A stretch of 48,201 nt of DNA from the NCBI GenBank assembly GCA_027624075.1, contig JAQBUH010000016.1:1-48201 (forward strand), in the 5' to 3' direction. Shown piece by piece: positions 41,285 to 48,201 of this stretch (its first letter is position 1; every line of letters starts with the position of its first letter). The stretch is from Chloroflexota bacterium (GTDB lineage: Bacteria > Chloroflexota > Dehalococcoidia > Lucifugimonadales > Lucifugimonadaceae). The notes beneath the pieces are model-generated. The model did no database searches. It was not told the DNA's origin and was given only the letters and a program-made list of their open reading frames with translations. The translations under genes were made by a program, and so were the position numbers.

Positions 41285-41415
41285 CGTATTTTCCCTCTCG
41301 ATTTGGCCTGGAAATGGTTCGCGGAAGGGCCGTTACCGGACAACTCACAGCGTCCGTTAGCTCGAACAGTAGCACCTGCGGATACGGGTTGCATTTCACT
41401 GGCGCCAGCAGGCAG

Positions 41416-42405
41416 CTACGAAAGACCGAAATCCGAGTCCGCCAGAGCGTCCAGCCTCTCCAGCAGCGCAGCCGGGAGCGGACCCATCGCTGCCGCCTCG
41501 ATCGCCAGCCGCAGGTGCTCAAGCTCGGCCAGCCCGACCACCACACCGGACACGCCGGGGTTGCGAAGCGCGTAGCGCACCGCAACCTGTGACCGCTGTC
41601 CCAGCGAAGGTGAGAGCAGCGGTAAGACCGCCCGCATGCGCGCCTCGTCCGACGCCACGTCGCCGTTCAGGACGACTCCGCCCTCGCGCCCCGTGCGGCG
41701 GTCGGTTGCGATGATGCCCGCGGCAAGCACGCGGATCACCATGACGGCAACGCCGCCCTCTTCCGCCGCGCCGATGATGTTTTCCTGGTCATAGGCGGAC
41801 CAGTTCGGCGGCATGTCGCGGCCGGCGCTCGGGTTGAGGAGGTTGTAGTAGACCTGCGCCGACTCGAACCGCCCGCTGCGCATCACCTCACGCATCGCAT
41901 CCGCCTCGCCGGTGCAGGTGAAACCGATGTGCCGGGTGAGCCCGCGGTCGACGAGTGAGCGCATGGCGTCTGCAACACCGTCTTTTCGCAGGAAGTCGTC
42001 CGGAGTCAGCGCATTCGGCACGTCTCCAGGACTGGCCGCGATCCGGTTGTGGACCTGGTAGAGATCGACGCTGTCAGCCTGGAGCCGTTTCAGACTGGCG
42101 GTGATGGCGGCTTCCGCCTGCCCTGCGAAGTCTCCGGCAGCGCGGTCGAACGCGGTCTTGGTTGAGACGTGCGGCCGGCGGGCGGCGGGCAGCTCACTCA
42201 ACAGCCAGCCCAGCGCCTCTTCGGACTTGCCGTTGCCGTAGGACGCCGCGGTGTCTATCCAGTTGACGCCTCCGTCAAGGGCGATACGGATGGCGGCGCG
42301 GCGCGTGTCGTCGTCTGCGTTGATGAGCAATCCGCCGACTGCGCCTGCGCCGAATATGACCTCGGACACTTCGAGACCGGTCTTACCGAACTTTCTGTAT
42401 TTCAT
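41416..42405 (-). CDS. Aldo/keto reductase
   Basis: A 329-residue NADPH-dependent (beta/alpha)8 oxidoreductase. The catalytic set is present: Asp and Tyr in DTAASYGNGKSEE (about 51-63), Lys in STKTAF (about 83) and His in DLYQVHNR (about 119). It likely reduces small aldehydes or ketones. The ATG at 42405 begins MKYRKFGKTG, the usual start. It is 131 bases upstream of the selenoprotein gene on the same strand, so both may be expressed together. Confidence 0.87.
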   Translation of the reverse strand: MKYRKFGKTGLEVSEVIFGAGAVGGLLINADDDTRRAAIRIALDGGVNWIDTAASYGNGKSEEALGWLLSELPAARRPHVSTKTAFDRAAGDFAGQAEAAITASLKRLQADSVDLYQVHNRIAASPGDVPNALTPDDFLRKDGVADAMRSLVDRGLTRHIGFTCTGEADAMREVMRSGRFESAQVYYNLLNPSAGRDMPPNWSAYDQENIIGAAEEGGVAVMVIRVLAAGIIATDRRTGREGGVVLNGDVASDEARMRAVLPLLSPSLGQRSQVAVRYALRNPGVSGVVVGLAELEHLRLAIEAAAMGPLPAALLERLDALADSDFGLS

Positions 42406-42725
42406 TTAGTCTCCTGATGCGCCGGCGGCAGGCGGTGTGGATCGTTACCGGAAACGCCAGCCGTGCCAGCCGAAATAGTAACAGTGCTGTTATTGCAGAA
42501 GCCTGAATCCGCACCGGTCCAGGGCCAGGCAGCACGCTTTTTGTGACGCTCTGGCCGCCGCCGCTTGCCGTGGTTGCTAGAATCAGACGCGGGTACATTC
42601 AAGTGTCAGACGCCACAGTCTGGCGCAGCTTCCGCGGTCCACTTTTTTTGGCCCCGGCAAGGCACAGCCCGTCTCGCATAGCAGGCCTGGCGATCTATTT
42701 ATCAGCCCGCGTCTGTGGCCGAGAT

Positions 42726-42768
42726 CTCGGGGCCGGAAGCTCGGGGCCGGAAGCTCAAGGGGCCGGAA
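42726..42768 (+). repeat. 14-base tandem repeat upstream of uvrA
   Basis: CTCGGGGCCGGAAG occurs twice without a gap (42726-42753), followed by a relaxed third copy CTCAAGGGGCCGGAA (42754-42768). The rest of the 430-base gap 42406-42835 shows no gene. The repeats may affect uvrA expression or be neutral slippage products. Confidence 0.8.
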
Positions 42769-42835
42769 CCCCGGAGGCCTCGGCAACTCGGGGCCAACTC
42801 ACACACAGCCACAGGGCACTTCAGACAAGGCGAAC

Positions 42836-45937
<3,102 letters not shown>

Positions 45938-46118
45938 GTGGCGAGCGACTGCGACTGTGCGAGGCTGAAAAGCTGTCCGGCGCCGCAAATCCCGCCCTTG
46001 AGCCTCCGGTCTCGTGAAGCGCGCTCAGCGTCCCATCTTGTGTCCGTACAAGCCGCAGATGGAGTGTCGGCGCGCCCCTATAAGCGGCTTGCGGTTTCCT
46101 GCGGCGTTGCCCCTGCCG

Positions 46119-46190
46119 TGACCCTCACGCAAGGCGCGTGCAAACTGCGCGCTGACCCTGATGGCTCACCGGCGTGACCCTGTCGGCTCA
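46119..46190 (+). repeat. Direct TGACCCT repeats in the gap before the 80-residue gene
   Basis: TGACCCT occurs at 46119, 46153 and 46175. The last two extend to TGACCCTGNNGGCTCA and lie exactly 22 bases apart, about two helical turns, which would place a bound regulator on the same face of DNA. The gap 45938-46363 otherwise contains no recognisable gene. Confidence 0.45.
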
Positions 46191-46363
46191 AAGCCGTGCG
46201 TGTTTCCCCACAGGCGCGTTGTGTAGCTAGCTTGGAGCCGGCTGCGCAATCTGCTCGATAGTGTGATTGCAGTGACTCCGGCGTCAGCGGCCTGTCGACG
46301 AATAGATAAGACGGCTGCGGCGCCAGGCCGGATACACGAGCTACAGAGTCCGGGAGCAGCAAA

Positions 46364-46606
46364 ATGACATTCATCAACGTACAGAACACATCCACCCACG
46401 AAGAGATCGTTCCTGCCAGGGGCCAGCTGGGCCTGGTCCTCAAGCCGGGAGAGAGGGCCACTGTGTGCCCCGAGGGCGTTGACGGCCAGGACCGGTTCTG
46501 GAGCATGCTTTCAGCCGGCAAGATCACTGAGCGTGGCCGCAAGCGCTCCCGTGTGCTGCAGTTCATCGCCCACCACTCTGACGGCGGGCACAACCTGGCG
46601 GCTTAA
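46364..46606 (+). CDS. Small conserved-looking protein, unknown
   Basis: 80 residues, soluble, without signal, membrane or metal motifs: MTFINVQNTSTHEEIVPARG, then QLGLVLKPGERATVCPEG, a central AGKITERGRKRSRVLQ, and a His-rich end (HHSDGGH). GGGAGCAGC precedes the ATG. The single gene is bracketed by a 426-base leader region and a strong terminator, so it forms its own transcription unit. No family is recognised; the beta-strand pattern suggests a small beta-rich fold. Confidence 0.55.
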   Translation: MTFINVQNTSTHEEIVPARGQLGLVLKPGERATVCPEGVDGQDRFWSMLSAGKITERGRKRSRVLQFIAHHSDGGHNLAA

Positions 46607-46640
46607 CCGCCCGACTTCGCTTCGTAAAGAGAACCTGCTG

Positions 46641-46672
46641 CAGGGCCGCCGTCTGGCGGCCCTGCTTTTTTT
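46641..46672 (+). terminator. Rho-independent terminator
   Basis: CAGGGCCGCC (46641-46650) and GGCGGCCCTG (46655-46664) form a perfect 10-bp GC stem with loop GTCT, followed by CTTTTTTT. It ends the transcript of the 80-residue gene, 35 bases past its stop. Confidence 0.95.
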
Positions 46673-46720
46673 GCGGCGAAGCGTGAAGTAGAGTTGCGGT
46701 TTCGATACCGGATGTGAGCA

Positions 46721-47251
46721 ATGTCACGCGCTTTGCAGAGCGTGAGTCGAGGCTATCCAGTGCTGCTGACTGCCGTGAGGCGCCTGTACAGCTACGACGC
46801 GTCGATGAACAGGCGCGTCCTGGGCGTTGCCAGCGAGCTGGACAACGGACAGTTCACCTCCGTTGTCGTTCACGGTCAGCCCTCGATCAGAGACACGCTT
46901 ATCCACATCGCAGACGCCATGACCTGTCACCTGCCGTGGTGGAACGGCAGCATGACCCGCGATGAGTCGTTTGCGCGGCAGTTTCCGCCTGCGGACTACC
47001 CGGATGTAAGAGCGGTCTCGGAGTTCATCCACGCGGTCGAGCAAGAGGCCGCCGGGTTCATTGCCACACTCACCGGAGACCCGGACCTCGAGCGTGTCTA
47101 TCGCCGGACGCGGCCAGACGGCTCAATCGTCGAGAGGCCGTTATGGGAGATGATGCTTCACGTTGCGAACCACGGCACTCAGCACCGCAGCGAGGTGGCG
47201 CTGATGCTGACCGCGCTCGGCCATTCGCCGGGCGATCTCGACCTGCTCTAG
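46721..47251 (+). CDS. DinB-fold (DinB_2) protein
   Basis: 176 residues forming a four-helix bundle. Metal-type histidines lie in TLIHIADAM (about residue 64) and in HVANHGTQHRSEVALML (about 147-163), the pattern of DinB/YfiT-like metalloenzymes, many of which use a thiol cofactor or act as S-transferases. Function here is not specified. The ATG at 46721 is used; LYSYDASMN marks the first conserved helix. Its stop overlaps the stop of the convergent MFS remnant by two bases. Confidence 0.78.
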   Translation: MSRALQSVSRGYPVLLTAVRRLYSYDASMNRRVLGVASELDNGQFTSVVVHGQPSIRDTLIHIADAMTCHLPWWNGSMTRDESFARQFPPADYPDVRAVSEFIHAVEQEAAGFIATLTGDPDLERVYRRTRPDGSIVERPLWEMMLHVANHGTQHRSEVALMLTALGHSPGDLDLL

Positions 47252-47610
47252 CCGCGCCCACCGGCCAGCCGCCTCGCCTCAGGCAATCGCCTCAGCCTCA
47301 GCATCGCGATCGTGCCGATCACCGGACCTGCGGCAAGCGCCGCAAACGCCACTCCCCAGCCCGTCGCTTCCTGCAGAACCGGAACGAGCCAGATGGAGCC
47401 TGCGGTCAGCAGGAAGCCGAGCCCGGTGCCGCCGTCGAAGGTCTACCCCGTAAATCCGCGCTCCGTGTCAAACACTCCCGTCCCGGCGCGCACCTCTCCG
47501 AACGGGTAGAAGCTCTGCGTGCCGGCCACGTCGGCGAATACGTCCGTCGCCGCAACCGGAGAGCCGAGGTGGTCAGGGTGCAGGAACTGGATGTTCGAAA
47601 TGCCGAACAA
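47248..47610 (-). pseudogene. Chimeric remnant: RHS core fragment joined to an MFS C-terminus
   Basis: One minus-strand frame reads, from 47610, QFLHPDHLGSPVAATDV, then FYPFGEVRAGTGVFDTERGFTG, the RHS/YD-repeat core signature, up to a TAG at 47445-47443. In the same frame it continues TFDGGTGL and then GFLLTAGSIWLVPVLQEATG, GWGVAFAALAAGPVIGTIAM and LRLRRLPEARRLAGG, a typical MFS C-terminal end, stopping at TAG 47250-47248. The FTG(stop)TFDGGTGL joint fits both families, since RHS cores have FTGQ..D..TGL and the MFS has TGLGFLLTA. It lacks a start and is a recombination scar, not a working gene. Confidence 0.7.
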
Positions 47611-47615
47611 CACTA

Positions 47616-47993
47616 CTAGCGGATCACGACGCTCCAGTCACGATCTTTGAGTTCTCGCCCCGTCATAGCCTCCAGATAAATGATCTTTCTATCTGCGGAA
47701 CTTCGCGCCACGATCTTTATCCTGGACCTGTCGGCGAAGGTCTGGACTATGTAGTCCGTCTCGCCCGGCTTCAGGTTACATAAATCACACCCGGTGGATG
47801 GATCATCATCGCCCACCTGCTTACCTTCGTAGTCATGCCAGAGGCTTCCGAACCCAGGCGCCTTTCGGAGATGGATGACATCGATTGGTTCGCCGGTATC
47901 GTTCGTGATATAGATCTCTCTCGTTCTTGACGCGCATGCAGCCAATGCGGTTGTCAACAGCAAGGCGAGTAGCAGAACAGAAGCAACTCTCAT
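47616..47993 (-). CDS. Small lipoprotein, unknown
   Basis: 125 residues: signal peptide with LAAC lipobox (cysteine about residue 20), then a beta-rich domain beginning EIYITNDTGEPIDVIHLRKA. A CDLC pair (about 70-73) could bind metal or form a disulfide. The C-terminus ends RDWSVVIR. TGAGG precedes the ATG. It lies 13 bases after the partial gene at the window end, so the two form an operon. No family is recognised. Confidence 0.65.
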   Translation of the reverse strand: MRVASVLLLALLLTTALAACASRTREIYITNDTGEPIDVIHLRKAPGFGSLWHDYEGKQVGDDDPSTGCDLCNLKPGETDYIVQTFADRSRIKIVARSSADRKIIYLEAMTGRELKDRDWSVVIR

Positions 47994-48006
47994 TGATAAT
48001 TAAACC

Positions 48007-48201
48007 TCAACGACCCGGACCAGGGTTGCGTACAGGTACGATCTGCCGCGGCCCCGGGTTTTCCACCGTTATTATCACTTCGAAGCGGTACGCGAACGGC
48101 TCTACCAATTGCACACCGTTTACGGTCTGGCCTAGCAGGCTGCTGAAAAAGGTATCTTGACCTCTTTCATAAGGCGGTCTGGTGAGGGAATAGGCTACCT
48201 G
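48007..48201 (-). CDS. 3' end of an unknown gene cut by the window edge
   Basis: 64 residues are open from the right window edge to TGA at 48009-48007, including RGQDTFFSSLLGQTVNGVQL and AYRFEVIITVENPG. The gene's start is outside. It precedes the small lipoprotein on the same strand. The composition and beta-strand spacing suggest an exported or surface protein, but nothing specific is recognised. Confidence 0.45.
   Translation of the reverse strand, partial: QVAYSLTRPPYERGQDTFFSSLLGQTVNGVQLVEPFAYRFEVIITVENPGPRQIVPVRNPGPGR

Noticed and set aside
42721-42768. CRISPR-like array from the 14-base repeats
   Set aside because: Copies are contiguous with no spacers, and no cas genes are present; simple tandem repeat.

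Overview
This GC-rich window (roughly 60-65% GC by eye) carries about 45 genes on both strands with short intergenic gaps. It comes from a free-living bacterium. No ribosomal, tRNA, phage or plasmid backbone genes are visible. The gene mix suggests a Chloroflexota lineage such as the SAR202 or Dehalococcoidia relatives: several enolase-superfamily enzymes, D-2-hydroxyacid dehydrogenases, amidohydrolases, amidases, many MFS carriers and small lipoproteins with Thr/Pro-rich linkers. That placement is inference from gene content; nothing in the window is a phylogenetic marker except possibly uvrA.

Layout. 1-3 kb: a transposase fragment, then an oxalyl-CoA-synthetase-like ligase and an aldose epimerase (both minus). 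3.1-7.4 kb: a tightly coupled plus-strand run (small membrane protein, hydroxyacid dehydrogenase, amidase), then a mandelate-racemase-type enzyme. 7.7-16.4 kb: two paralogous dihydroorotase-like amidohydrolases flank an envelope block: lipoprotein, secreted hendecad coiled-coil protein, flavodoxin, MFS carrier, an acetyltransferase gene interrupted by two in-frame TGA codons, and a membrane-anchored protein. 16.7-23.5 kb: cytidylate-kinase-like protein, dihydrolipoyl dehydrogenase, DUF998 protein, GNAT/methyltransferase pair and a class III aminotransferase. 23.5-24.45 kb: an AT-rich island with a truncated SIR2-domain gene broken by an IS5-like fragment. 24.5-33.8 kb: MFS, lipoprotein, amidohydrolase, MFS, LDH2-type dehydrogenase, universal stress protein and a YcaQ-type glycosylase with a 3' frameshift. 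34-37.4 kb: a sugar-acid cluster (mannonate dehydratase, enolase-superfamily enzyme, hydroxyacid dehydrogenase). 37.5-42.4 kb: a frameshifted NmrA-like gene divergent from a MarR regulator across a compact double promoter, a two-domain stress protein, a c-type heme protein, a transposase scrap, a selenoprotein gene and an aldo/keto reductase. 42.8-48.2 kb: uvrA, an unrecognised 80-residue protein with a textbook terminator, a DinB-fold protein, an RHS/MFS chimeric remnant and a lipoprotein pair cut by the window edge.

The strongest point that automatic ORF calling misses is the small gene at 41284-41024 (minus). It reads as a SelW/SelT/SelH-type (Rdx) selenoprotein with CxxU, if the TGA at codon 17 is selenocysteine, and has a plausible bacterial SECIS hairpin just downstream of the TGA. 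Other notable signals are a family of palindromic intergenic repeats whose arms co-vary, the SIR2 defence-gene relic, the hendecad-repeat secreted protein, and several genes with intact downstream homology after a stop or frameshift. For those last cases sequencing or assembly error competes with true gene decay.

Most metabolic genes fit a scavenger of oxidised organic acids, sugar acids and amides. No complete pathway can be proven from the window alone.
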